Assembly: GCA_023897205.1 (NCBI GenBank) | Contig: JAHWDD010000010.1 | Span: 2,480,001 to 2,544,000, forward strand | Direction: 5' to 3' | DNA from: Exophiala sp. HKRS030 | Taxonomy: Eukaryota > Ascomycota > Eurotiomycetes > Chaetothyriales > Herpotrichiellaceae | DNA length: 64,000 nucleotides | Part shown: one piece after another, positions 22,367 to 33,299 of the stretch | Position numbering within the stretch: the stretch's first letter is position 1 | Layout of the letters: every line of letters starts with the position of its first letter | The notes under the pieces: model-generated | The model's input: the letters and a program-made list of their open reading frames with translations, nothing else | Database searches by the model: none | What the model was told of the DNA's origin: nothing | Made by a program: the position numbers and the translations under genes

Positions 22367-23131
22367 ATGTCGAGCTTCGATTCTTCGAAGGTCGTTGTCC
22401 TTGTCACTGGAGGCAACACTGGAATTGGATATGAGATAGTCAAGAAACTAGCCAATGATCATGCATCTAGCCATCATATCTTGCTAGGTACGCGGTCTCT
22501 GCAAAATGGGAAATCGGCTTTGGAATCGCTTGGATCGCCCTCAAACGTCGAAGCAGTGCAAATTGATATCAGCGACGATGTGTCAATCGACAAGCTTTAT
22601 GCCGATATCGAAGCCACTTATGGAAAGCTGGACATCCTCATCAACAACTCTGGCACCGCAGGCAGAGACATGGGCCCTGTCGAAGGTCATGGGTTCCAGC
22701 CAGAAGGGGTGTCACTTCGCGAAGTCTACACTCACGTCTTCAACGTCAATGTCGTGTCTACGGCGGTCCTGACAGACAAGTTGGTGCCGCTGTTGAGGAA
22801 ATCGGCTCTTCCAAAGGTGATTTTCGTCTCTTCGGGACTCGGCTCGATTGCTGCACTACTTGAGGGCAAGTACCCCGTTGTTCCTTGTCCCTGGTACAGT
22901 AGCAGCAAATCTGCCATCAACTACCACGCGGCGTACTATTCGAGATTGTTCCCCGAGTGGAAAGTCAATGCAGTCTGTCCAGGTTTGAATGCCACAGGGC
23001 TCAATGCCGTACCACTATCAGATGCGACTCACCCTCGGAATGGTGCTGTCAGAGTGGCGGAACTGGTAGCTGAGGGCAAGGAAGGGCAGACGGGAACTTT
23101 TTCGAATAAGAAAGGCCCACAGCCATGGTAA
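22367..23131 (+). CDS. Short-chain dehydrogenase/reductase (classical SDR)
   Basis: Intronless, 254 residues, the usual classical SDR length. The cofactor motif 'TGGNTGIG' is at residues 14-21, 'NNSG' at 93-96, the catalytic Ser at about 155, and Tyr177-x3-Lys181 in 'YSSSK'. 'AVCPGLNATGLNAVP' after the active site corresponds to the PG motif of the family. The residue after the second strand ('GTRS') with Arg suggests NADP(H) preference, as in carbonyl reductase-like fungal SDRs. The substrate cannot be told. The start at 22367 is chosen because it puts the cofactor motif at the normal distance. Confidence 0.9.
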   Translation: MSSFDSSKVVVLVTGGNTGIGYEIVKKLANDHASSHHILLGTRSLQNGKSALESLGSPSNVEAVQIDISDDVSIDKLYADIEATYGKLDILINNSGTAGRDMGPVEGHGFQPEGVSLREVYTHVFNVNVVSTAVLTDKLVPLLRKSALPKVIFVSSGLGSIAALLEGKYPVVPCPWYSSSKSAINYHAAYYSRLFPEWKVNAVCPGLNATGLNAVPLSDATHPRNGAVRVAELVAEGKEGQTGTFSNKKGPQPW

Positions 23132-23506
23132 AGCTTTAACCGTTGACGTGAGTAGAACACGGCTCTGTGAGATAATAAGAAGGGGCTCTACTTTCACCGA
23201 GTTCTGTCACGAAACTAATTGGCAGAGTGTAAATAAGATAAAGGAATATGAAAATCGAAAGTATGTGCACTATTCAATTTATGATTTGACGTACTTCGAC
23301 CTCTGTTATACGGTGGAGTATGGAGATTTGCACCTCTAAGGCTATCAAAAACTTTTTGATGTTTGTGTAGGAAGACCTTGTACCACTACCATTGATCATC
23401 ACAGGAACGATATTACCTAAATCAACAACGTCTTTTACACTTGACAGTAAAAGATGTCTTCGGCCATATATTCTAATAAAATACCAGTTGTCTTCATTAG
23501 ACGCGA
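23132..23506. other. Intergenic region before the RRN6-like gene
   Basis: AT-rich, no gene or repeat recognised. Confidence 0.5.
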
Positions 23507-26453
23507 ATGGCGCAGAACGACCGCGCTAGGCGCATCAAGAATCTACATGAATCCAACGCATTGACGTATGGCCACTTTGGAACTGCCACTTATCAGGAAT
23601 CAAGTCATACATGGGAGTTCCTTCGAAAAGACTCGCATAATACCCGCCATGGCCATCATAGGAATGAACATAGATCTGAAGTCTGCTTGATTCACCAGCG
23701 AAGCTGGTCGCCGAACGAGACGACTCAAAACCCCGCTTCGACTCCCACTCTAGCACCCGCATTTGACAATGCAAGGCGTCTGCTTCGTCAAACACCAGAT
23801 GCTTCAATCTTATCGAAGGAAGACATAGGCCAATTGTCGGCCGAGGGACGAATATCGACGGGCCAAGACCATCAACCCACAGGAAGTGTACTTGACTTTG
23901 GCTATGCTCGATCTCAGGAAGGTCACGGCTCCCACCCAATCCTACTCCCCATATTGGCGGCCCGCGGTGGCGGGCTTCAGGATTCCGTCCAATTTATGGC
24001 GTTTGAAAGCGAAGAGCTTGGCCAAGATGCAGGTCGTGAGAGCAGCTCCTCTCTACGAATTCTCTCCCTGAGCAAATCGTTGTGCGGTCAATGGACTGCT
24101 CCATTTGTAAGAGTTACGCAGATTGCTTTTGCAAAGATGCCGAATCGTCGCCGGATGCTTGTCCGTGATCTGGGAGGGACAACTATCTTGCAGCTGAGCG
24201 TAGGTACAGGAAGAGGTGTTGAAGAAGCACCAACGCGTCTATCAACTGTGCATCCTAATCATGTTGTGACCATCCCGGTTTCGAAGACCGGTGGCAATCC
24301 CCACACAGATGCGGCATTCTCACCTACAGATCACAGCTTCATAGGCTTGGTGGACACGACAGGGTGCTGGAGCATCTGGAGGATCAAGAAGACCAGACGT
24401 ATGACTGCGAGGGTATATCGTCGTGCATATCTTGTCGGTCATGGAAGTCTAGGCAGCACCGAAGGGCAATCTTCAAATCAATCTGGGAATGACAGCATTG
24501 CAGATTGGCACGCAATTTGCTGGTTGACGGACTCTGAAGGTGCCGCCAATAGGATTCTCGTGTGCAGTCGTGCATTGGCTGTTGTCTTCCACCTCAATGG
24601 AGATCCGCTGGGAGAAGTCAACATGAGATTAGGTCCCAGCTCGGACGGAAATCAAATTTTGCAGGTCCAACAAGGCGTGCGAAATAGAGAGCATGTTTTC
24701 GTGTTGACAACTTCTCGCTTGTTGCTCTTTAATACAGCTTTGAGTCGCAATATGGTCAGCAGCAAGCGGGAATCCTTGGTGATGATTTGTTCTTGGACTC
24801 ATTTTCGGGATATAAACGACATGGGCCTTAGGATGAGTGTCGCAGAGACTTCACAGTGTAGGCGACTTTGGGTACTTCTCGGTTTACCACTCACTGACGT
24901 ATGCAGGTTCTCGAGTTTTGCTTTATTCGTCTTCGAGCTCATTTGCTACAGTCTATTCATTCTGGCTTGACTCTTCAACACCACATGCTCTCAGATCACA
25001 GAGCCCCATCGCCCTCGAACTGCCAGTCCTGGCATCTGAGAGCCCAGATTCGATCGTTGATATCCAGCTTTGGCCAACCATCGACTCACCAGAGCACCTG
25101 AGATTTATAGCAGCCACTGTGCTTGGTCGCATTGTCGAAGCAGTCTACCAGTTCAATCACGTTGCCTTCGAGAGGCATGGTCTGGACCCGGATATGCACA
25201 TGCGCACGCCAATGCTGCCTACTGGCGACCGCCACTACCGTAGCTCCCTGTTTGTTGATGATGAGTCCGACGAAGAGTTTGTTGTAGCAGATGGTGTGGT
25301 AAACGATCTGCCTCAGAACTTTGTCTCAACAGGTGTGATGGCGACAGTGCTACAGTCTGAACGCCCTGTAATCGGGAGAGAGTGGAACGGTGTGCTCGAC
25401 GATCACGAACTCCAGTCTATTGAGAAGCACCGACCTATGGTCCAGGACTCGCAACAGAGGTTCGTGCAGCATCTTCAGGACCTGAGGCTGTCAAAGAGGA
25501 ATTTCAAGGCCAGCATTCTTTCTGATCTTCTCCAAGATCCCCAGATCGCGGACTTGGAGGAAACCACGGAACAAATTCCTGATTGGCTCAAATCCATCTC
25601 CGAAGCAAACGAGCTAGCAATTCAAACGGCCGGGCCTGCTGCAGGAAGTGTGGGAGACGATAGCCTACAGTCATATTATGAACAATCTCTTGAGTTGTTC
25701 GTGCGTTCACTCTCACCAAGTTTGACCGACCGCAATCGTGTGGTCCGCGAAAAGCTAGCCCGACAATGTGCAGCCGATCTGGCTTTCAGTAGCAAGACTT
25801 TGAGATCAAGGCTGTCAGACGGAAATGTGGCGAGACAGCACCATGACTATGAAGACCCTGTTCAAGACGATAGCTTGCCGGTCACAGCCACGGGTTCTTC
25901 TCAACAATCAAACTCTGGGACATCTCCCATCCTTGAGAGCTCCCCCATGGCGAGGCTGGGGATGTACACTAGCTTCAAGCACAAAGACATTCGATCGAAG
26001 ACATCTACAAAAGCAATAGTATCGATCGTCTTGAATCACCTGCCCGAATCGGCTGAGGAAGATCCTAAGATGTACTCATATGATGACAGAAACAAAGAGC
26101 TTCAAATGGAGCGAGATGAAGCAGCTCTGGTATCACTTGACGTTCGAGAGCAGAAGCGACTGGCCAAGCTAGCAGCGAAGCGGCAAAAAGCATTGGAGAG
26201 ACAAGCACTTTCGTCGCAGAACGTACAGCAGCAAAGAGCGCTGTTGCCCGTTGTTGTCAGATCTTTGGGATCCAAGCTCCCTGGGAGGGAATTTCAGAGC
26301 AGTCAGCCAGCCATGCCTGAATCTAGCCAAGGTCAAAGTCAGCTCCATGCTCCTGGTCTGACTATGACCCAACCTGAACCAGGCGTTTACGGTGTGAGGC
26401 CTACTAAACACAAGGCCAAGGGCAAAAAGGTGATGAGGACAGCAGGCTTCTGA
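23507..26453 (+). CDS. RRN6-like RNA polymerase I core factor subunit
   Basis: Two exons (23507-24857, 24907-26453) encode 965 residues. 'LTYGHFGTATY' near the N-terminus, 'GSVLDFGYARSQEG' around residue 125-140, and 'DAAFSPTDHSFIGLVDTTGCWSIWRIKKTRR' match the beta-propeller part of fungal Rrn6-like proteins as I know them. Splicing of the 49-nt intron gives 'SQCSRVLLYSSSSSFATVYSFW'. The C-terminal half is helical and ends in a basic tail ('RPTKHKAKGKKVMRTAGF'). In yeast Rrn6 works with Rrn7, Rrn11 and TBP to start rRNA gene transcription in the nucleolus. The length is usual for filamentous fungi. The name rests on remembered family patterns; it could instead be another propeller-type nuclear protein. 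Confidence 0.7.
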
Positions 26454-27112
26454 TATGATGGGGGAAGCGAATGTGCGATAAGATTAGATTCCCCGGATTT
26501 GGGATTCTCCAGATTCCGAACCGCCGGAAATGTTCAGCGACGGTGGGCCGTACTAAGCCCAAGTGCGGGGAAATGAAACGCTTGAGCACCTGACAGTCGC
26601 GTGAGGAGCTGATGTGCCTGCCTTTACCTGCTCTACAAGGGTCCGTGCTTTGGGTAACGTGATGCATTGCGTGAATTGTGAGCTTCATTCAAGGCTCCCT
26701 GTTGGTCAAATGATCCATTGCCGTGTAGGTTGCCTGTCTCACGTTCGTGCCTTCCTTACCCCTCAATCGACATCCTGACTTCCAAGGTTCCTTCCTCAAT
26801 CACAACTCACTCCTCCTCGCTTTCCCCCTTCTTGTCCCTCCATTCTCTTTCTCTTCCAGACAATCATCTCCTCTTCCCTATCACAATCCAAGCTGTCCCT
26901 CCTTCGCTGCCAACCATTCCCGAAGAACATTCATTGGTCAAAGGTGAGCCTCATCTTAACCTTCTCATCATCAAACACGCACAATCCCAAACATATTCAC
27001 CGTGCTTCTCCTTCCTCATGTCACTGCCTGCTCACCGGGCCTTTGCATTCATCTAAAAACTGTCCTCTGATCTCGCTTGTAGTGATCAATCTCGAACACC
27101 CTCACACCCATC
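26454..27112. other. Promoter and leader region of the 27113 gene
   Basis: The stretch 26740-26900 is very pyrimidine-rich, as is common before strongly expressed fungal genes. A probable leader intron is listed separately. No coding frame is supported. Confidence 0.5.
26944..27082 (+). other. Probable 5'-leader intron
   Basis: GTGAGC donor at 26944, CTGAT branch-like site and TTGTAG acceptor at 27082, 30 bases before the ATG at 27113. The donor context (CAAAG/GTGAGC) is strong. Transcript data are needed to be sure. Confidence 0.4.
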
Positions 27113-27785
27113 ATGTCGGCCGATACTTCAGATCTCACCAAGGTAGACTCTGCTATTGGCGGAGTCTCCGGCTCTCCTCCCAAAGAAGGTGCCACGAAGC
27201 GAAGAACAACATCTAGTGCTCCTGGCGTGTTCAACATCAACGACCTGGGTAATTTCTATGTCTCCATTCAACAAAAATGCATTAGACTTATTACTGTACA
27301 TAGAAAAGGAAGGCACAAAGATCGAGGTTGCGGCCGAGACGCAGAAAACTGGCTGGTATGTGAATCTTGATCTATGAACTCACCATGTTGTTTTCTCACA
27401 TCCGATAGGAAACTCAACACATCAACGAGCACGGTCGAGGATCCCAGTATCTTGAAGAAGCTACTCACCACTCCCCCGTCAAGAAGATTGATCTACATTT
27501 CCCCCTGGGCCTCGAGGTTACTGCACGAAATCTGAAAGGTGTAACGATCAAAGACGCATTGGACGCCATCCACAAGCAATACAAGAAGAAGGTGATACTC
27601 CTTACCCAAACTTGAGATCTGATCATGCTGACAATATGTTTGAGGCCGATGACGAATTGGAAGAGCCATACCTGAAAGGATTTGAGTGGGATCCCGAAGA
27701 GTCATGGACAAGACTGAAGGTGCACACACAGAAAGAGGGTCTACCCGCAACCAAGAAGTCCAAGAAGAAGGGCGGTGACGAATAG
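27113..27785 (+). CDS. Small conserved fungal protein of unknown role (DUF6699-like)
   Basis: Four exons (27113-27248, 27304-27359, 27409-27591, 27645-27785) give 171 residues. The N-terminus is Ser/Pro-rich and leads to 'APGVFNINDLEKEGTKIEVAAETQKTGWY'. The third exon reads 'INEHGRGSQYLEEATHHSPVKKIDLHFPLGLEVTARNLKGVTIKDALDAIHKQYKKK', and the last 'DDELEEPYLKGFEWDPEESW' with a Lys-rich end. The core, with 'PLGLEVTARNLKGVTIKDALDAI', resembles the small DUF6699-type domain found in many fungal proteins, but I am not certain of the name. Exon 2 is ended at TAT/GTGAAT, not at the nearby GTATGT, because only this keeps the third exon in its long open frame. Confidence 0.7.
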
Positions 27786-28761
27786 AATGAGTATTCGTCT
27801 GTCCACATACCAGCAGAGCTTCAAAGTAAGCAACGAGACCAACTCAATACTTCCTACACGACCATCGTCGGTATATCCGATGAATTATGCTATCAATAAT
27901 TCCACTCGGTGCATGTCATGATCTGGTATTATGCTGCACGTGAGCTCCTGTTTCAATTGGTTGACCATGGGTTCCAATCATCCCGGTGAACTTGCTGGTT
28001 GATTTTCTAGCTGCTAGCTTAGACCAAAAATGCCATACACCTGATGTGAATTGCACTTTCCTGCCAACGTTTTCGGAATCGAGTGGTCATAGGGACTGTT
28101 GGAAATATGTTCTCATGTTGCTTTCGCTTTGCCATTAACTCACATGAGCTGCGAGCACACGGACATGGTGATTATTATTTGTATATACGTGAGTTTTCAG
28201 TGAACACGGCCATTACTGGTGACACATTTGGCGACGTATCGCCCTAGCACCGTATCAGATCACAACAACGGTTTTCTCGCGCGACGGCATTGCATGAACC
28301 CAACTCCGAGCAGAGATCGGAGGTATGAACACCTCAGGATCATTGGAGATTCAGTAACACTCCAAGCGATGAACTCGTCAAATCAACACTGGTATTTGCA
28401 GAGGTTGATATGGTCGTTACATATGGTGGAGAAGATTCAGTGGAGAGCATTGGAAGCCTGGATGAATATCACGTGCTCGAGAAGACTGGCGAGGAATGCG
28501 CGGCAAAATCCGCATTCTTGAGAGCACCTGCCTAAACTGTGCGAGGATGACGGCCGGTGTTTACGCGTCGCTGACTTGCATTGCGAGCGATAATGATAAC
28601 CATGCTCGTCCTTGGGGATGCTGCGGCAAGTTCAATTTCATTGGCTTGCTTTCCTCACTTGGCTATTCGCTGAAATAGCATACGAAGTAGGTGAGCAGTA
28701 ATTTGAATTGATCTCAATCCATGGTGAACTTGCTCAATCTCGACATTCCTGGCTAGCACTC
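27786..28761. other. 1-kb intergenic region
   Basis: No gene recognised; open frames are short and without motifs. Confidence 0.5.
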
Positions 28762-29947
28762 ATGGACCACGCTATTATGACCAGTCAGCCGAGTCAAGAA
28801 AACCTCCCTATCGTCGATCTTGAACCTTTTGTGATCAGTGGCAGCAGTGGGCAGGATCGACTTGCTGTCGCCCGGGAACTGGTGGCTGCTTGTCGTGAGG
28901 TGGGTTTCGTCTACATCAAGAATCATGGAGTTCCTGAAGATGAGCTGCAACGGGCGTTCGCTGTTTCCAGAAAATGGTTTGACTTGCCCACGGAGCAGAA
29001 AATGACGGCACCTCACCCACCTGGCTGGACTGTCCATCGAGGATATTCCTGGCCAGGATTAGAGAAGGTTTCGAATGTCCTTAGTGACAAGGACAATGAG
29101 GAATTTGTGAAGAAGTTGAGGGAAGTGCAGGACTTCAAGGTTAGCCATTCTAATCATTAAAGATGCCGATTGCTTGGGATATCCGGCAGCTGATTGTCGT
29201 GGAGTAGGAGAGCTATGAAGTTGGATCGGACAACAATGTTGATCAACCCAACATTTGGCCACCAGAGGAGATTTTGCCGGAATGGCGGCCATGCATGTCT
29301 TCGTTCTACTGGACGTGTTTCGAGGCAGGGAAAAAGATCCTTCGTGCGCTTGCTTTGGGCATAGGGCTCGAAGAGGACCATCTGCTCAACTTCCACAGTG
29401 GCGACTACAATCAATTGCGGCTTTTACACTACTCTCCGATCCCGGCCAAGGCAATAGACGAGGGCAAGTTTGCAAGGATGCCTGCTCATACCGACTGGAG
29501 TACGATGACACTGTTGTTCCAAGACGACTGTGGTGGACTTCAAGTCGAGACTCCTAGAAAGCCTGCCGAATTTATTGATGTTACCCCGGTCCCGGGGACA
29601 CTGGTAATGAATGTTGGTGATCTTTTGATGAGATGGAGTAATGGTGAGTGCGATCGCTTTTCATGATCGGTCCCAGCTCCCTCTTTGGCTGAGAACGCAC
29701 GGTTAACGAGCAACAAAACATAGACTACCTAAAGTCCACCCTACACAGGGTTCAACTACCTCCACTGCAGGACCGATTTGAGGGTGATGAGAGGATGACC
29801 AGGGCTAGGTACTCCATACCGTATTTTATGACAACCGATCCGGATCTGTTGATCGAATGCCTACGGTTCGACGAAGAGCATCCGCCGAAATATGAAGCGA
29901 TGACACAGAGAGACTACGCTGCAATGCGCGCAAGGATGCAATATTGA
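28762..29947 (+). CDS. 2-oxoglutarate/Fe(II)-dependent dioxygenase (isopenicillin-N-synthase-like)
   Basis: Three exons (28762-29139, 29208-29643, 29724-29947) encode 345 residues, the normal length. The N-terminal domain has 'LPIVDLEPF' and 'GFVYIKNHGVPEDELQRAFAVSRKWFDLPTEQK', the DIOX_N pattern. The iron ligands are His220 and Asp222 in 'AHTDWSTMTLLFQD', and His279 in 'KSTLHRVQLPP', which is formed across the last splice. Arg300-x-Ser302 in 'RYSIPYF' would bind 2-oxoglutarate. Such enzymes hydroxylate or oxidise small molecules, often in secondary or plant-compound metabolism; the substrate is unknown. No other biosynthetic gene adjoins it. The start used is the first in-frame ATG; a second lies five codons on. 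Confidence 0.9.
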
Positions 29948-31206
29948 TATCATCCGATGGTACAAGCCACGCAGCCATGTTGTCTTGTCGCTTCAAACTC
30001 CCACATCAAGTTGGCTTGAGCTGCTGCCGTGAGAGCAGTCGACCAGTCTTTCGGAAAATTACTCGGCCCTGAAAGGCTAACATTGAGAGAGTGTAACCAT
30101 TGGTTCAGTACCATAACTGGTAGTCAGCCATACGACATCATATCTAGTAGTCAACAGATGGGAATGCGGAGGCGAGGGAGGCGAAAATCCGGCCGAACGG
30201 CTTCCGGGGCTTCTGTGGCATCATCTGCAATGTATGTGCTAACAAGAGAGAGCTACGTCATCCCTTTCTCCCACCTTGCATATCAGTCACATCTTCTACT
30301 GCAACCCAAGATACATGCTGAAGCGTCAGCTTAGATATGAGACTAGACCTTATGACGCTTTGTGTCTAAAGTGCCTTCTTGCATTGGACCACACTGGGAC
30401 TAATAACATTTAGAGCTGAATGAAAATTGGTCATTTTAGAGTACGTAGATCATCCGTACTGACTCTGAATATCAAGATGGATTGCTCGTGTTCTCGTGTT
30501 CTCGTGTAAGTCTCCCATTGTTGATGCAACGGCCCGCCACGCCCCGACTGCCTTGCCCATCAATTGTCCTGACTTATTTCTGTGCTTTCGGCATGTGTCT
30601 AGGTTGTCCGTCACCTGCAAAGAACGTTGCATCCATATGCAAGAGATAGATCGCTCCTTCCCAGAAGAAGACAAAGTCCTTGATGGTTCTTGCCTTTGAA
30701 TCTCATGAAGGCAGGGCAGGAGCTATCAACTATTCCCGAGCTCTCCACACAAGCTCTTTCCCCGCAATACAAGAAAAATCTATCGCCCACAGTTGCAGAT
30801 CTTCTTCCCCATGCATACACCACCAGGTACACCCGGCTTTCGCTCGAATGTTCGTTGAATCTTGCCTCTGACGATCTTGATCATTCTTGGGCTTATGATG
30901 CCATGAATGGTACCTGGTCCCTCTGATCCGTTCAATCCCGGTCATTGAAACTTCGGCGCTTCCCCAGACCTTGAGGCAAGATGCTTTTCAGCAGGCGACA
31001 ACCCTCTTGCAAGTCGTCATCATCCTAAATATTCGGTCTTTGAATCGTTTTCGAAGCTTTGATTCCTCCACAGGTAGGGTGAAAACTTCCGATATCACAA
31101 GAGTCAAGAGCTCTCATCTACATCAATCAGACTTTCCTTTCGTTTGTTGCAACGACTTCCATTTTCTCTACCCAAGTCTTTGTCCATTACTTTCTTTGAT
31201 GTCATA
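29948..31206. other. Intergenic region and glucoamylase promoter
   Basis: No supported gene. The 100 bases before 31207 are pyrimidine-rich. Frames at 30450-30930 on both strands are short and lack motifs. Confidence 0.5.
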
Positions 31207-33299
31207 ATGCTGTTCAATAAAGCTTTGACCGGCGTTCTCTGCGCTTCTCTGGCGACTGCTTCCCCACTCTTTACCAACGACAAGAGGAGGAAAATGTCCT
31301 CGCGAATCTTCCCCTTGCCGAGTTCTTTGCCCAAGAGAGGATAATAGCTCTTGATGGAGTCCTTGCCAATATTGGCGGACTCAACTCGAGTCTGGTAGAC
31401 GGAGCAAGCCCAGGTGTCGTCGTGGCATCACCATCCACCTTCAACCCCAATTACTTCTTCACATGGACACGAGACTCTGCTCTCACCTATATCATGATCA
31501 TCGACGAACTGATCTTTGGGAACACAAGTCTCAGGGGGACCATTGAAGACTACACTACCGCTCAAGCTTCCCTTCAGACAGTAACCAACCCATCTGGCTC
31601 ATTGTACCCTGCGGGTGACGGACTGGGTGAAGCCAAATACTATTCAAACTTGACCAGATTTGACGGAACATGGGGAAGACCACAAAGAGACGGCCCAGCT
31701 TTGAGAGCCATTGCCTTTATGAATCTTGCCCCGGTTTTGTTTTCTCTGAATGAAACGGATCTCTATCGAGAGATTTACTGGCCTTTGGTCTTGAACGATC
31801 TTTTATACACCGGACAATATTGGAATCAGGTGAGTGCAATATCAGCGGACTGAAACTCCAGAAGAAGACTGCCACAGTAGGAAGCAGAGAATAACTTTTG
31901 ACGCAGACTGGTTACGACCTGTGGGAGGAGGTTCATGGTAACTCATTCTTCACGGTCGCTGCCCAGCATAGAGCTCTCGTTCAGGGAGGACTTCTTGCCG
32001 AAGAGCTTGGAGAAGAGTGTGAACCATGCCAACAAGCAGATCAGATTCTTTGCCTTCTCTCGAGCAACTTCTGGAATGAGACTGGTGGCTACTTGACTGC
32101 AGACATTAACGTCAATAATGCTAACCGCAGTGGTATTAATGCTGATCCACTTCTTGCTGCCATCACAAATTTTGACTACAATGCCACTTGCGATTCCAGT
32201 ACGTTACAACCTCCCTGCTTGATTCCTGTCCGATACTAAACCATACCAACAGTCTATCAACCCTGCAACTCCCGTGTCCTTGCTACCCATAAAGTTGTGG
32301 TAGATGCTTTCCGTAATCTTTACCCCATCAACGATAATGCTTCGGCACCTGACGCTGTTCTCATCGGTCGTTACCCCGAAGATACCTACTACAAAGGGGG
32401 TGCATGGCCCCTGTGCACATTTGCAGCCGCAGAACTTCTCTACGATGCTGCCGCTCAGTTCAATGAGATTGGGACTCTAAGCATTGATGAAGATAGCTTG
32501 GCATTCTTTCAAGATATCTACCCAGACGCAAACATTAGTGATTACAGCGGGAATGACCTCGCTGTTATCACTGGTGCAATGACTACATACGCGGATGGAT
32601 TTGTCGCAGCCGTACAGGTATGGCCTTCCCCTAGCCCTGTGCAATCCATTTGAGTCGAATCAGCTGCTGACACGTCTTTCTTAGCAATACATCCTTCCCA
32701 ATGGTTCAATCTCGGAACAGATAAACACTACATCCGGTGAATCATATTCTGCCAGTAAACTCACCTGGTCATTTGCGTCCTTCATCACAGCATCCCAACG
32801 TCGAGCTCGCCAATATCCACCATCTTGGGGTGCATGGACCGACGCTGCCAATGGAAATCTCAATTCGTCTCAATGTGAATCTACCTCATACAATGCTACA
32901 GGCCAATATGAACCTGCCACCAGGGCCGGAGCACCCGACATCTCAAATCTCACATCTCTTTGTTACAGCCAGGTTATCTTCAGCGTCAATGCCACCACAT
33001 CATTCGGAACAAATGTATTTTTAGCCGGTAATGTGTCACAACTTGGGGGAGAGCTTGATAATCCGGAAGCCGTCATCCTACCTCTCAACCCAGGAAATTA
33101 TACTTGGAACAATCCACAGTGGTATGTTGATATCTGGCTGGAAGCTGGTGAGACAGTCGAATACCAGTATGTTTTACAACAGAGCAACGGCACATTCACA
33201 CCTGAGCAGATTGATGCTAGGACTCTGACAGTAGGGGATTGTGGTAGTGGAGACCTAGTAAGGGTGGATGACGTTTTCAACACTACGAGCGAGGCTTAG
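31207..33299 (+). CDS. Secreted glucoamylase, GH15 with CBM20, frame broken once
   Basis: Four exons (31207-31829, 31907-32198, 32253-32617, 32685-33299). ATG 31207 starts a signal peptide ('LFNKALTGVLCASLATA'). The mature protein continues one frame over as 'RQEEENVLANLPLAEFFAQERIIALDGVLANIGG', and the break lies in CCCC at 31262-31265. One extra C makes exon lengths sum to 632 codons (631 residues), as expected for glucoamylases with a starch-binding domain. The catalytic acid lies in 'GYDLWEEVHGNSFFT' across the first splice, and the base in 'GSISEQINTTSGE'. The C-terminal about 100 residues ('SVNATTSFGTNVFLAGNVSQLGGELD...NPQWYVDIWLEAGETVEYQYV') are a CBM20. Many Asn-x-Ser/Thr sites fit secretion. 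It releases glucose from starch ends outside the cell. The Ser/Thr linker is short or absent. Confidence 0.9.

Noticed and set aside
27353..27408. GTATGT donor for intron 2 of the 27113 gene
   Set aside because: It would put the third exon in a frame that stops after about 50 codons; the GTGAAT donor seven bases on keeps the long conserved-looking frame.
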